From Semisulcospira habei (taxonomy: Eukaryota; Mollusca; Gastropoda; Semisulcospiridae), in NCBI GenBank assembly GCA_036245525.1, contig BTPG01000005.1, forward strand, positions 126,479,620 through 126,543,619: a stretch of 64,000 nt of DNA, read 5' to 3'. Under the pieces are notes generated by a model that saw only the letters and a list, made by a program, of their open reading frames with translations, did no database searches and was not told where the DNA came from. Position numbers and translations under genes: made by a program. The stretch's first letter is position 1. The number at the start of each line of letters is the position of its first letter. Below, one piece after another: positions 53,457 through 63,290 of this stretch.

Positions 53457-56357
53457 CTCGTGGGGGTGGTATTGCAGTCGTCCTCCATGAAGCACTGCAG
53501 CCTTTTGCATCATTCTCAACGTCTTTTAGTTTCTCCCATGAGTCTTTTGAGCTTGTACAGTTTACTCTAGCTTTAACTCAGAAAACTGTTCATTTTCTGT
53601 GCCTCTACAGACCTCCGCCAAACCGCAAGAACAAATTAACTGATTCAGTGTTTGTTGATCAATTTCATGATCTTCTCGATCACTGTAATTCTCTTGCTGA
53701 CAGTCTGATAGTCCTTGGTGACTTTAACATCCACTTTGACAATCAGAAGCACCACACCACCTCTGCACTCATGGACATTTTACACATGTTCAGTCTTTCA
53801 CAAGTTGTCGACAAACCAACTCATAGACAAGGGCATACTATTGACTGGATCCTTCATAGATGTGACGATGATATCTTGTGCTCAGCACAGGTTTCTGATG
53901 CAATATGTTCAGACCATTACTGTGTGATCAGTCATTTGAGGGCCATAGTCCCACCTCCAGTTCCTATGCTTACCATAGTGCGCAATGTTCGTGCCATTGA
54001 CAGACTAGCCTTCAAGGCTGACCTCGTTCAGTCACTGTCTCACCATCCTAGTCCTAGTGCCGAGGAGTTTGATTCATGTTTACGCACTGTCTTAGACAAT
54101 CATGCACCATCTTCAAAGCGTAAAAAGTCAGCTCATAGAATCAGCCCGTGGTATAGGTTTGTGAGCAAAGAGCTGCGTTCGGCTAAGCAGATGTGGCGCC
54201 AAGCTGAGAGAATGTGGTGCTCAACTAGGTTGACTGTTCACAAGCAGATATACACATGTTCTAAGAAGCATGTAAATGAGATTGTTCATGGAGCAAAATC
54301 TTCGTTTTACAACAGGAAGATCAGTGAGTGCACAAGCAAAGAATTGTATAATGTGACCAATAAGCTTATGGTGAAGAAGACTCCATCACCTCTTCCCACT
54401 ACATTTCTACCGTGCCAGCTGCCTCAGCGTTTTGCAGATTACTTCGTTGATAAGGTCCGCGAAATTCGTGATTCTCTGGATCTCATGCCCACTTCAGTTT
54501 TGTTCACCGAAAAACGCTTTAGTGGAGAACCTCTCTCAGCCTTCGAACCTGTGCTAGAGGATGAGGTCAGAAAAGTGATCACAAACACTGCCCCCAAAAC
54601 TTGTGAGTTAGACCCCATACCCACTCCCTTGTTGTACGAGTGCCTGGATGAAGTGTTGCCTGCCATTACACAAGTCATCAACAACTCTCTCTCCACTGGT
54701 ATTTTTCCTGAAAGCTTCAAGACTGCACTTGTGAAACCCCTATTGAAGAAACCATCTTTAGACCCAAATGTACTGAAAAACTATCGCCCAGTTTCCAATC
54801 TTACATTTCTATCAAAGATTCTTGAGAAAATTGTCCTTGTTCAAACTTTAAAGCATGTCAACTCTAATAGTCTGTTCAGTGTATTCAAGTCTGCATATCG
54901 TCCCCATCGTAGCACTGAAACAGCTTTGCTGAAGATATTCAATGACCTGCTTTGTGCTTTGGACGAGCGTAAGATCACAGTCCTTGCTTTGCTGGACCTG
55001 TCCAGTGCGTTCGACACTATTGACCATGAAATTTTGCTGTGCCGTCTTCAATCTGTATTTGGCATTGAAGGCACAGTCTTGGCATGGTTTAGTTCATACC
55101 TGACTGAACGATCCCAGATTGTTTCTGTCGACGGCTGTCGTTCTGAGCCATCACCTCATTGGTTTGGTGTACCCCAGGGCTCGGTCCTAGGACCTGTATT
55201 GTTCTTACTGTATGTTCAGCCCCTGTCCGACCTGATTTGTAGTCGCTCCATTTCCCATCATGCATTTGCAGATGATACGCAGATGTACAAAAGTGATACT
55301 GTCGAGCGAGCTGTGAATGCCGTCCAAAGTATAAGCCAGTGCATTGACCATGTCAAATCATGGATGACCACCAACAAACTGATGTTAAATGATGGCAAAA
55401 CTGAAGCAATGTTGGTAGCTAATCCAAGATTATCTTCGTCCCTGCCTTTACCGTCATCATTGTCTGTGGATGGAACACTCATTGGCTTCTCTGCGATTGT
55501 GAGAAACCTGGGTGTTACACTTGACAGCGAGTTATCCATGTCACAGCATGTCAGTGCAGTGTGTAGATCCGCTTATCTGGAACTTCGTCATATTAGTTCA
55601 GTTCGTCACCTGCTGACCGTGGAAGCCACTAAAACACTAGTTAGTGCATTTGTGCTGTCCAAGCTAGATTATTGTAACTCTTTGCTTTGTGGCTGCCCTC
55701 AGTATCTCATTGATCGCCTCCAAAAAATTCAGAACAATGCAGCCCGGCTTGTTGTGAGAGTCCGTAAGACTGAGCATGTCACACCCATCTTGAAGTCCCT
55801 TACTGGCTACCTGTGTCCTCATGTATTCAATACAAAGTTATGTCAGTCTGTTTTAACTGCCTTTCAGGCACCAGCCCAGAATACTTGTCCTCTTTGCTGC
55901 ATGTGTATACACCCTCTCGTGAGCTCCGCTCCTCTTCTGATAAACGGAAGTTGTGTGTACCTTCTGTCCAAACTAAAACATTTGGTCAGCGCACTTTTGT
56001 TTATCAAGCCCCAGTGTTATGGAATACACTTCCTCTTGAGGTCAGAAACAGTGAGTCTGTCTCTGACTTCAAAAGGTCGTTGAAAACTCACCTCTTCAAG
56101 CTTTACTTTGAATAACTGCCAGTGTTTGATGCCTTAGTTGTAGTTCTGTTTAGACTGAATGTTAATTAGAATATAAATTATTATGTATGTATTGTTGTTT
56201 AGTTTATTGTAAAAGTGGTGTGTTCGGGCATTGTGCTTTGTTTGTTATGTGCATATGTCATTGTATTTTTATTTTTGTGTACAGATTGTAAAGCGCTTAG
56301 AGCTTTTGAATAAGATTAAGCGCTATATAAATACTCATTATTATTATTATTATTATT
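53457..56357 (+). mobile_element. CR1/L2-like LINE nested in the Gypsy element
   Basis: 5' truncated inside the endonuclease (GGGIAVVLHEALQP at its start). EN motifs are LYRPPPNRKN, VLGDFNIHFDNQKHHTTSA, HTIDWILHR and SDHYCVI. RT motifs are KNYRPVSNLTFLSKILEKIV, LLDLSSAFDTIDHEIL, GVPQGSVLGPVLFLLYV and HAFADDTQMYKS. The frame is open to near 55810, where one base appears lost; the C-terminus continues at 55813-56115 (YTPSRELRSSSDKRKL). The 3' end is TAAGCGCTATATAAATACTC plus ATT repeats. ACTT occurs on both sides (53453-53456 and 56358-56361). Confidence 0.93.
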
Positions 56358-56361
56358 ACTT

Positions 56362-58408
56362 CAAAGCTAGAAACTCCAGCTTATGGGCGGGGTAGCGTCG
56401 TTCAGCGTGGTTGAGACCCCGACTGGCATAAGCAACAACCCAGTCCTTCCCATCGTGTTGCTGGTAGAGGACCGCCCCTAGACCCTCAGTACTAGCGTCA
56501 GTGTGAAGGATGAAGGGTCTCTGCGGGTCGGCATAAGCCAGGACAGGCGCTGAAATAAAACATGCCTTCAGCTGGTCGAACGCTTGCTGATGCGCCTCCC
56601 CCCACTCGAACTTGGGTCTGTGTTTCCTGTCCTTGGGGCCTGCTGTGAGGTCATGAAGAGGTCTGGCAATCATGGCAAAGTCCTTCACAAACTGGCGGTA
56701 AAAGGAGGCAAACCCCAAGAAAGACTGCACCTCCTTCACAGTTTTAGGTTCAGGCCAGTCCTTCACACACTGGATCTTGTCAGGACAAGTCCTTACACCC
56801 TCTGCCAAGACCACATGCCCCAGGAACGACACAGAGCGTTGCAGCAGGTCAGTTTTGTCTAGTCTAATTTTCAGTCCGGCACTCTCGAGCTTCTGTAACA
56901 CCAGGTCTAGTCTCTCGAGATGCGTGTCCATGGTCTTACTGAACACGAGGATGTCATCAAAGAAGAGAAGACATGCTGTGAGATGCGCATCACCCATACA
57001 GTTCTCCATTAGTCTCTGGAATGTAGCTGGTGCATTGGTAAGACCAAAAGGCATACGATTGCACTCAAAGAACCCTAGATTCCCTACGCTGAATGCAGTC
57101 TTCTGTTTGTCTTCCTCCGCTAGATCAACTTGCCAGTAGCCACTACGTAAGTCCAGCTTGGAGAACCATTGGGCGCCACACAGCGCATCTAGAGGGTCCT
57201 CTATGCGTGGTAGAGAATAAGCGTCTTTGATAGTAAGACTGTTCAGCTTCCTGAGATCAATGCAGAACCTAAGTCTACCATCCTTCTTGCGTACTAGCAC
57301 CACGTTAGAAGAGTAAGGACTCTTGGACTTCCGGACAACACCTAACTCCAGCATCTCAGCAAGATGACGACGAACTTCATCTACCATCGCTGGCGGGATA
57401 CGTCGAGGATGCTCTTTAAAGGGAGTTTCACTGTTGAGTCTGATGTGGTGTTTCCTAAGATTTGTATGTCCAAGGTCAAGGTCGTGCTTAGAAACTGCTG
57501 GCTCATGGCTAATGAGAATCTGACGGAGACGCTGCTTGTCTGGTTCAGATACATCAGGTGAGACACGACTGACAAGGTCATCTACAAAGTCAACAGAAGG
57601 CTCACTATCTGATGACAGGATACTAGTGTCAGTATTAGGTAAGACGACTTCTGCTAGTTGAACACTGGCTATTACAGTCTTGGCAGGAACCGTTACGGCT
57701 TTAGAGGTAGGGTTAAACAGCTTGGTCGTGGCTTGGAGAGTGGTAACCCCAGGCATTGCCCTAAGTAAAAGCGGCAGCAACACAAGTCCACCAGGCACAG
57801 GCACACCGTCACTATCTACCACAACACTGGACTGCAGTTTCAAGCGGTGATTTCAGCATTACCAGTTACCTCCACACGGCCGCCAGGGGGAATAGTCACA
57901 GCACTACTGCACACTACTTGCCCTAATGGCTGGCTTGCATTTTTCACAGTCTGGTGTTCTGTCACTGTAGACATGGCAAGGTGCCAGGCTCTAGGTAAGT
58001 CTATAGTCCTAGTCTCACTGTGTGACTGGTCCCATACTGCTTGGAGGAAATTTGTCCCAAGTAAAACAGGCACTGTATTGTGGTACTCAGTATCCTCTAC
58101 AACTAACAGCAGAGTAGGTATTACACAGTCTGTCCAGGGTTGAATGTTCACTTCTACGTACCCCTGGTAGGGGAGGGCATGTCCACCAACACCTTGCACA
58201 GAAATTAAACCCGACACTTGCTGTACAGATAAACGAAGCTGTGCTGCCATGGACGCTGACATAGTAGAGACCATTGAACCTGTGTCTAGCAGTGCATTTA
58301 CTACTCTGTCACCAATGTTCACCTGGACAACTGTTGATGAGCCAACGAGGGGTGTTGATGCCGTGGTCTGTTTGGGGCGGTGACGCCGATGACCTGCGTA
58401 GTGCCCCT
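56362..58408 (-). pseudogene. Gypsy pol: protease, RT, RNase H start
   Basis: The protease frame (58322-57840) has the active site ALLDTGSMVSTM. A one-base shift near 57842 leads to the RT frame (57843-56356): LELGVVRKSKSPYSSNVVLV, FCIDLRKLNSLTIKDAYSLP, MPFGLTNAPATFQRLM and LLFFDDILVFSK, with Phe before the catalytic DD. RNase H begins ILHTDASTEGLGAVLYQQ. The frame ends where the LINE is inserted. Confidence 0.92.
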
Positions 58409-59260
58409 TCAGTCCGAGTCTTCGGCATTTCCCGAACTTTGCGGGCAGTCAGCCTGACGGTGACCATGCTGTTTACATCTGAAGCACTTCCCTCTGAACG
58501 TGTTGGGCGGAAGGCGTTTCTCCAAGCTATCCAGCCTCTTAAGTATCTGTTGTAGCTGGCTGGTCCCTGACTCCTGGACGGCTGAGGCATGAGACCTGGT
58601 TACGCTCCCTGCCTCCCCTTCCACTTGCCTTGCAGCGACGAGGATGTCCTGGAATGACGCCCCAGAGTCCACTCGGTGTCACAGTGCGTCCCGCACCGCA
58701 GGTGAGGAGAGGCCACTCCAGAATTTGGTGCGCAGCATACTGTTTGTTGCATCTTGGGTCAGATTGGAGTCAGCCCCTTTTACGTCAGCGACGATTCTCT
58801 CGAGCCGGCAGGCCCAAGCTACCACAGGCTCAGTTGGTGGTTGACGAGCGGTGTAAAAGAGTTCATACAGCCTCTCCGCTGGCTGCACACACCCGAACAT
58901 GTGGTCCAGTTTGGTGAGGGTGAGCTGCAGAGTGGTAGGGTCGGGCAGCTGCAGCATCACATCAGCCGCCAAACCCTTCACTGACCGTCGCATGGCTTGT
59001 ATAATTGCCACTTCAGGGTGGCTCCCTTGTAAGCCAGTGATTTCTGCCCTCCACTGCGCATAGCGGATGTCCCTGTCCCCCTCGCCTGAGAATGTCGAAA
59101 GGCGAGGTGGGATGATGGCGAGGGTGTGCTCCCCATGTCCGCCTCCAGCGTTGGCCTGAGGACCAGCCGATAGAGGTGGCGAGAGCGCCTGGAAGATGTC
59201 CTGCTGATCGTCTGCAGACCGGCCCCGCAGTTGCTCGATAATCTCGTCTAGAGATGCCAT
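58409..59260 (-). pseudogene. Gypsy gag
   Basis: ATG at 59260 (MASLDEIIEQLRGRSADDQQ). The capsid-like part includes RLSTFSGEGDRDIRYAQWRA and RRSVKGLAADVMLQLPDP. A TGA at 58679-58681 interrupts the frame, which then continues to 58409 with a coiled segment (LQQILKRLDSLEKRLPP) and one zinc knuckle, CFRCKQHGHRQADC. Only that stop breaks gag. Confidence 0.88.
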
Positions 59261-59303
59261 TGTAGCCCAAGTCGCTCACAGCCTCTGGAACAACAACACC
59301 AGA

Positions 59304-59321
59304 GCCCCACGTTGGGCGCCA
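59304..59321 (-). promoter_or_regulatory. Gypsy primer-binding site, tRNA-Lys type
   Basis: The - strand reads TGGCGCCCAACGTGGGGC, the complement of the 3' end of animal tRNA-Lys(CUU), two bases from the LTR edge (CA of ...CTTACA). It would prime minus-strand cDNA synthesis. Confidence 0.9.
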
Positions 59322-59322
59322 G

Positions 59323-59880
59323 TGTAAGCCAGATGGGGTTCAGGTTCGGCGCAGGGCTCTAGTGTGGGAGAATGAAGCAAGAGGCTGAGGCAGTCCAATT
59401 TACACGACGACTTTTATTTGTACCCTGCTAGACATACTAGTGCCAAATACCAATGAAAAAAAAACACTGTCCGCCAACGCAGCCCATTTCCAAAATTGTT
59501 GATCAGTCGGAGAAACGTTCGCTCACGCCGGTTCACTTCGAAGGATGAACTGTGTTGGCTGTCCGATTCCACGCTGGTTCACTTCAAAGGATGAACTGTG
59601 TTGACTGTCCGTTTCCACTCACTGTGACTATTTCACCCCGAATCTCACACCGCCGTTGAAAATACCACTGACCAGAGCTGAATTGCGTGTTGCCCCCCAG
59701 CAGGGTAGCCGTTTTTCTTCTCTGACGCAATCTCTAAAAAAATAATTGTGTCCTAAATTTACGTCACCTTGCATTTGCGTCATACTCCTAAGTCTATTCT
59801 ACTGTGGGTGAATAATTAGGACGAACTCCCATATACTGTACTCTATATGAGGAAGAAAGCAAAACTGAATTTAGAAAAGA
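59323..59880 (-). repeat. Gypsy 5' LTR (outer limit uncertain)
   Basis: The inner edge is TGTAAGCCAGATGG on the + strand (LTR end CA on the - strand). With no second LTR for comparison the outer edge is a guess. It includes a 46-bp tandem duplication (59531-59576 and 59577-59622; GTTCACTTCGAAGGATGAAC). Confidence 0.65.
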
Positions 59881-59980
59881 GCAAGTAACCTAATAAAATA
59901 ATAATAATAATAATTACGGTATTTATAATGCGCTTATCTTATAATAATTATAACTCTAAGCGCGCACTCACAACTCGTGC
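59881..59980 (-). repeat. Antisense LINE/SINE tail with AAT repeats
   Basis: AATAATAATAATAATTACGG and TTTATAATGCGCTTATC, then CTCTAAGCGCGC. The pattern is the reverse of the AGCGCTATATAAAT-ATT tail of the LINE at 56357. Confidence 0.7.
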
Positions 59981-60085
59981 ACGCATGCGCACGCTTTAGA
60001 CAATGACTTGCGTACCACAAACAGTGGAATACATTACGACGTCTAATAACATCAACATAAATTTCACTTCAACTATCAAAAATAC

Positions 60086-60218
60086 ACAGCCTATGCCGTA
60101 TTTTCCTAGTAAAACTTTAGGCACATACCTGCAACACACTGACGGTCTGACAGACGCAAATGCAAATCAACGCAGCCTATGCCGTACTTTCCTAGTAAAA
60201 CTTTAGGCACATACCTGC
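60086..60218. repeat. 47-bp direct repeat (two copies, 86 bp apart)
   Basis: CAGCCTATGCCGTATTTTCC to GGCACATACCTGCA at 60086-60132 recurs at 60172-60218 with one difference (TATTTT/TACTTT). Confidence 0.9.
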
Positions 60219-60272
60219 ACCTTTACACATTAAACACCATCACTTAGGGGCCAGTAGTCACCTAAATGATGG

Positions 60273-60484
60273 TTTTTAACCCCTTCCCCGCCATTGTATA
60301 TTTATTTCTGAAATCTTTGTTCATTCAACGACCAAAAAGCCACAGCTGCCTAAGGAACATGCATACAAATTGGTCTCGGCAAGAGGCATAGATCCTCATG
60401 AGCCCCTGCAACTGCGGGGGCTCATGAGGATCTATTCTTCTTGCAGTTGGATCATGTTCACTTTTCTCGGCAGTCAAGGGGTTA
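60273..60484. mobile_element. TTAACCCC hairpin MITE
   Basis: TTAACCCCTTCCCCGCC at the left and CAAGGGGTTAA at the right. Inner hairpin ATAGATCCTCATGAGCCCC with GGGGCTCATGAGGATCTAT. TTAA edges suggest piggyBac-type mobilisation. Confidence 0.75.
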
Positions 60485-61214
60485 ATGACAGGTGACACTT
60501 TCTGTCCTTCAAGACTTTTCTTGTTAGAGCACCTGTCCTGTTAAAAATGGAAAGTATTCATTTGATTGCCCATTACTGCTGCACTGAGTGTCTTCTCTCC
60601 CTGAGAAGTGTGTGTGGAAATAACATTAGCTTCATTTCCACCCAGGCTCCAAAGACAAAGGAGGCACGAAATATTCAGGTGAGGGAAATGGGTACTTTAC
60701 AGTCACATTCACGAGAGGTGTAGATCATCGTGGGTGGTGTTTCTTTGCATATAACCCTTTGGTGCATGCAGCTACTGAAACTGTTAACTGATGTTAACTG
60801 ATAACAAGAGTTAACTATCAGATTGTACAGTGTTTATGTTAACCAGTAATTCTGGGTATTTAACCATTTTTCTTCAAGGCAAAGACTGGAAAAGAAAATA
60901 TCTGCTGGTAGACACTATCAAGAAAATACAGATTGTGGAGGTTAATACATGCTGTGGATGTGGTATACCAGTATTGACAATGAAATTGCAATGTAAATAT
61001 GTATGTGTTTTGCGCCCACACCGCCCCCCCCCCTCCCCCCCCCCCTTCTCGAACTCTGATTTTCCAAGGTCTGACTAGGAACCGATGTGTTTCGACAGGG
61101 CCAATTTTGACAGTCGGCTCTATTCTTGCGGGTACTAGTGAAGGCAAATACTGATTGTCAAAATCCCAACTCAACTGCGTTGTATTAGTTTGACATGTCA
61201 CATTTACTGTGCAG
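60485..61214. other. End of HECTD3 intron 7
   Basis: No exon seen before the exon 8 acceptor. A poly-C/CT run lies at 61021-61048. Confidence 0.6.
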
Positions 61215-61296
61215 GTTTGTCCACATCATGGACAGTGTATTGCATCACATGGTACCAGCCTGGCAGTATTCTATTGGCTCTTACAAATGTTTACAG
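61215..61296 (+). CDS. HECTD3: HECTD3 exon 8 (residues 391-418)
   Basis: Acceptor CATTTACTGTGCAG|G completes the Arg codon of exon 7. Encodes FVHIMDSVLHHMVPAWQYSI and GSYKCLQ, matching vertebrate IKILDSVLHHLVPAW. Donor CAG|GTAGGC, phase 0. Confidence 0.95.
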
Positions 61297-61344
61297 GTAG
61301 GCTTCTTTCTTTGTTTTGTGTGGAATTTTGGAAGCTGTACCAGT

Positions 61345-61489
61345 TGCAGGAGACTGATCAATTATGATAATTCAAGGGTACTGCCAGATTAGCTTGGAGC
61401 CATCAGACGCCAAGCTAATCTCGCACTAACCTTGAATTATCATGGTCGAGCTATCTTCTGGTCTAGTGTGTCGGGACTAAGTGGATTAA
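61345..61489. mobile_element. Palindromic TTAACCC-type MITE in intron 8
   Basis: Arms GATAATTCAAGGGTACTGCC and its complement (AACCTTGAATTATC), right edge GGGACTAAGTGGATTAA. It fills most of the 217-bp intron 8. Confidence 0.82.
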
Positions 61490-61513
61490 CCGGCTGTATG
61501 TTCTGTTTTGCAG

Positions 61514-61590
61514 AAGGTTCGTCAGTTGTTACCTCTATCCAGAAAGAGGCTGAATCTCATTGAGACCTTCCTCAAAGACACAGCTGCTGA
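61514..61590 (+). CDS. HECTD3: HECTD3 exon 9 (residues 419-444)
   Basis: Acceptor TGTTTTGCAG|AAG. Encodes KVRQLLPLSRKRLNLIETFL and KDTAA, the counterpart of vertebrate KQFLLLSRQR. Donor TGA|GTGAGT, phase 2. Confidence 0.92.
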
Positions 61591-61821
61591 GTGAGTACAT
61601 CCTGTATATTTTTCCACTTCTTCTTAGAGAGATTTGACACTTTGGCTGTCGGTAGCACTTTTGTTGAGGTGATTCCCACAGAAATCACCCGAAGAAAAGC
61701 AATACCAACAGACAAAGGGTTAAATAAACACAGCTCTGTTGTGGGACTTTTTGATGATTAAACTTAGGAATACTTAATTAATCCTGACACTTTTACAGTA
61801 AAACAATTGAAGTATTGCTTT

Positions 61822-61922
61822 TAACCCATTCCCAATTCACAAAGGCCATCGGGCCGCCGTTGGCCCGCGCACAGGCGTGCGCGGGCCAACGGCGGCCTGA
61901 TGGCCTTTGCACACTGGGTTCA
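61822..61922. mobile_element. GC-rich 33-bp hairpin with TTAACCC edge
   Basis: 61840-61872 and 61877-61909 are complementary with one mismatch; the stem includes GGGCCGCCGTTGGCCCGCGC. The loop is AGGC. Outer sequence AACCCATTCCCAATTCAC and GCACACTGGGTT is weakly inverted. The GC content contrasts with the AT-rich intron. Confidence 0.85.
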
Positions 61923-61974
61923 CATCTATTAATGAATTTTGCAGTTTTGGTGTCCATAAAACTTTGTAGCAGCT

Positions 61975-62150
61975 GTGTGGGGAGCTGGGTGGCTCGGTGG
62001 TAGAGTGTTGGTATCTCGACCGAAAGGTCCCGAGTTCGAATTCAGCTTGGATCAAAATTTGTTCAGACCCTATTTCGGTGCCCCGTTTTTGAAATCACCT
62101 TCGTGGTGGACAAAAGACATTAAGCCCTAAACGTTTAACGTTTTTTTGTA
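61975..62150 (+). mobile_element. tRNA-derived SINE
   Basis: TGGGTGGCTCGGTGGTAGAG (A box) and CCGAGTTCGAATTCAGC (B box) form a tRNA-like head of about 70 nt. The body is CCCTATTTCGGTGCCCCG and GGACAAAAGACATTAAGCCC. It does not fold as an intact tRNA. Confidence 0.8.
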
Positions 62151-62322
62151 GCAGCTATGAGAAATAGATCTGCCATGAAAGTTCAAGGGTAGTGCCTGAT
62201 TAGCTTGGCACCATCCCATCATCCATGCTATTGTTGCACTAGAGAAAAATGAAATGACCAGTCCAGCTGCCCGTTTGATGTAGTTAGGAATAATGTGTTG
62301 CAAAATGTACGTTCACTTTCAG

Positions 62323-62478
62323 TCCTTCAGACAAGCCAGTGGTGTACATAAACCGTCGTGCGGCCATGGAGCATCGCTGTGACCCGACGCTGGACCCTGA
62401 CTGTAAATCCACAGTGTTCATGCAGCTGTATGAGGGACTCAAGCCACGAGACCGCAGCTCCAAACCTCTTCACTACAG
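62323..62478 (+). CDS. HECTD3: HECTD3 exon 10 (residues 444-496)
   Basis: Acceptor TTCACTTTCAG|T. Encodes PSDKPVVYINRRAAMEHRCD, DCKSTVFMQLYEGLKPRDRS and KPLHYR, very close to vertebrate HECTD3 (INRRLAMEHR, VYEGLKPSDKYEKPLDYR). Donor CAG|GTAAGA, phase 2. The next family segment (YDQWWECKFIAEG in vertebrates) was not found downstream, so the following exon lies beyond the window. Confidence 0.95.
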
Positions 62479-62654
62479 GTAAGATAGATGTAAATGTGCC
62501 TGGCGAGGTATATGTGTTGCAGGGTGTCATGAAAATTTAAGAGGTCATAGGAGAGTCAAACACAAGATTACACAATGTGTCCGACATCTTAAAGCATTTT
62601 CAGTTTTATTGGCTCACATGCGAAGCAAAAGTGGGTATGTTCTGGGCCAGTGGT

Positions 62655-63290
62655 CGTCTGTAAACTTTAACTTTGGCATTTTCTCAGAGGCTATTCAAGC
62701 TACAGTCTTCAAACTTGGCCCAAGGATACTTTGTGGCAAGACCTTTCTAAACATTCCAATTTCAGTGACCTCTCACTAAGGTCAAGGTCACAGGGGATCA
62801 GGAAATATATAAAAAATAGCTATTTTTGGACAATTTATTTTTTCTCAAATACTATTCACAACTTCAAACCCAAACTTGGTACAAAGCTACCTGATGGTAT
62901 GAGCATTCTATGCATACTAATTTGGTTGATCCCTCTGAAAGGTCAAGGGTCACAAGAGCTCAGGAAATAGGTAAAAAAAAAAGCCATATTTTGACAAGAA
63001 ATTCTTTTTCTCAATTATTATTAACAACTTCAAACCCAAACTTAGTACAGAGATACCAGATGGTAAGACTTATCTATGCATACAAATTTGGATGACCAAG
63101 TTTTAAAAAGTCAAGGGTCACAAGAGGTCGACAAATGTATATAAAATGCCAATAATTGTAGTTATTATCAACATTTTGGCAAACTTTTCAATCAAATTTG
63201 GCACAAAGATAGCTGATGATAAGACCTTCCTATATATCCTAATTTAGTCAACTCATCGCAAGGGTCAAGGGTCACAGGGGTTTCACAGAT
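62655..63290. repeat. Tandem array of ~165-bp GGTCAAGGTCACAGGGG units
   Basis: Four diverged units begin near 62655, 62830, 62996 and 63161. Each has a TTTTCTC-like start, CAAACTTGG-ACAAAG, TGATGGTA/TAAG, a CTATGCATAC-like block and AAGG(G)TCAAGGGTCACA. A single unit interrupted by a LINE is at 7263-7295 plus 8797-8960. Confidence 0.88.

Larger units (their letters stand above)
51858..59880 (-). mobile_element. Ty3/Gypsy LTR retrotransposon (antisense, 3' truncated, interrupted)
   Basis: Order on the - strand: LTR (from 59323), primer-binding site, gag, protease, RT, RNase H, integrase. It is split at 53457-56357 by a CR1/L2-like LINE; coding resumes without loss on the other side. The integrase C-terminus ends near 51858 and no second LTR follows. 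The gag/pol frames hold one in-frame stop and one or more frameshifts. No envelope gene is seen. Confidence 0.93.
4310..62478 (+). other. HECTD3: HECTD3 gene, 5' portion (10 exons, N-terminal and DOC-domain coding)
   Basis: Ten exons joined at GT-AG sites give 1487 nt, 495 codons plus two bases, with no phase conflict. The protein resembles animal HECTD3, an E3 ubiquitin ligase that takes ubiquitin from an E2 onto a HECT cysteine and passes it to substrates. The N-terminal and DOC/APC10-like regions of the family select substrates. Shared landmarks in order are an EELCNG block in exon 1, EAWLL in exon 2, DVSSF in exon 3, [16 protein letters not shown] in exon 4, NMTEHFPII in exon 6, LVRYP and VLYRRA in exon 7, MDSVLHHMVPAW in exon 8 and INRRAAMEHRCDP in exon 10. 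The vertebrate protein is about 860 residues, so the HECT domain must lie to the right. Intron sizes from 1 to 9: 1218, 450, 430, 14713, 28764, 593, 9565, 217 and 732 bp. Confidence 0.94.

Noticed and set aside
61985..62050. Functional tRNA gene
   Set aside because: A and B boxes are present, but the acceptor arm does not pair and a SINE body follows.
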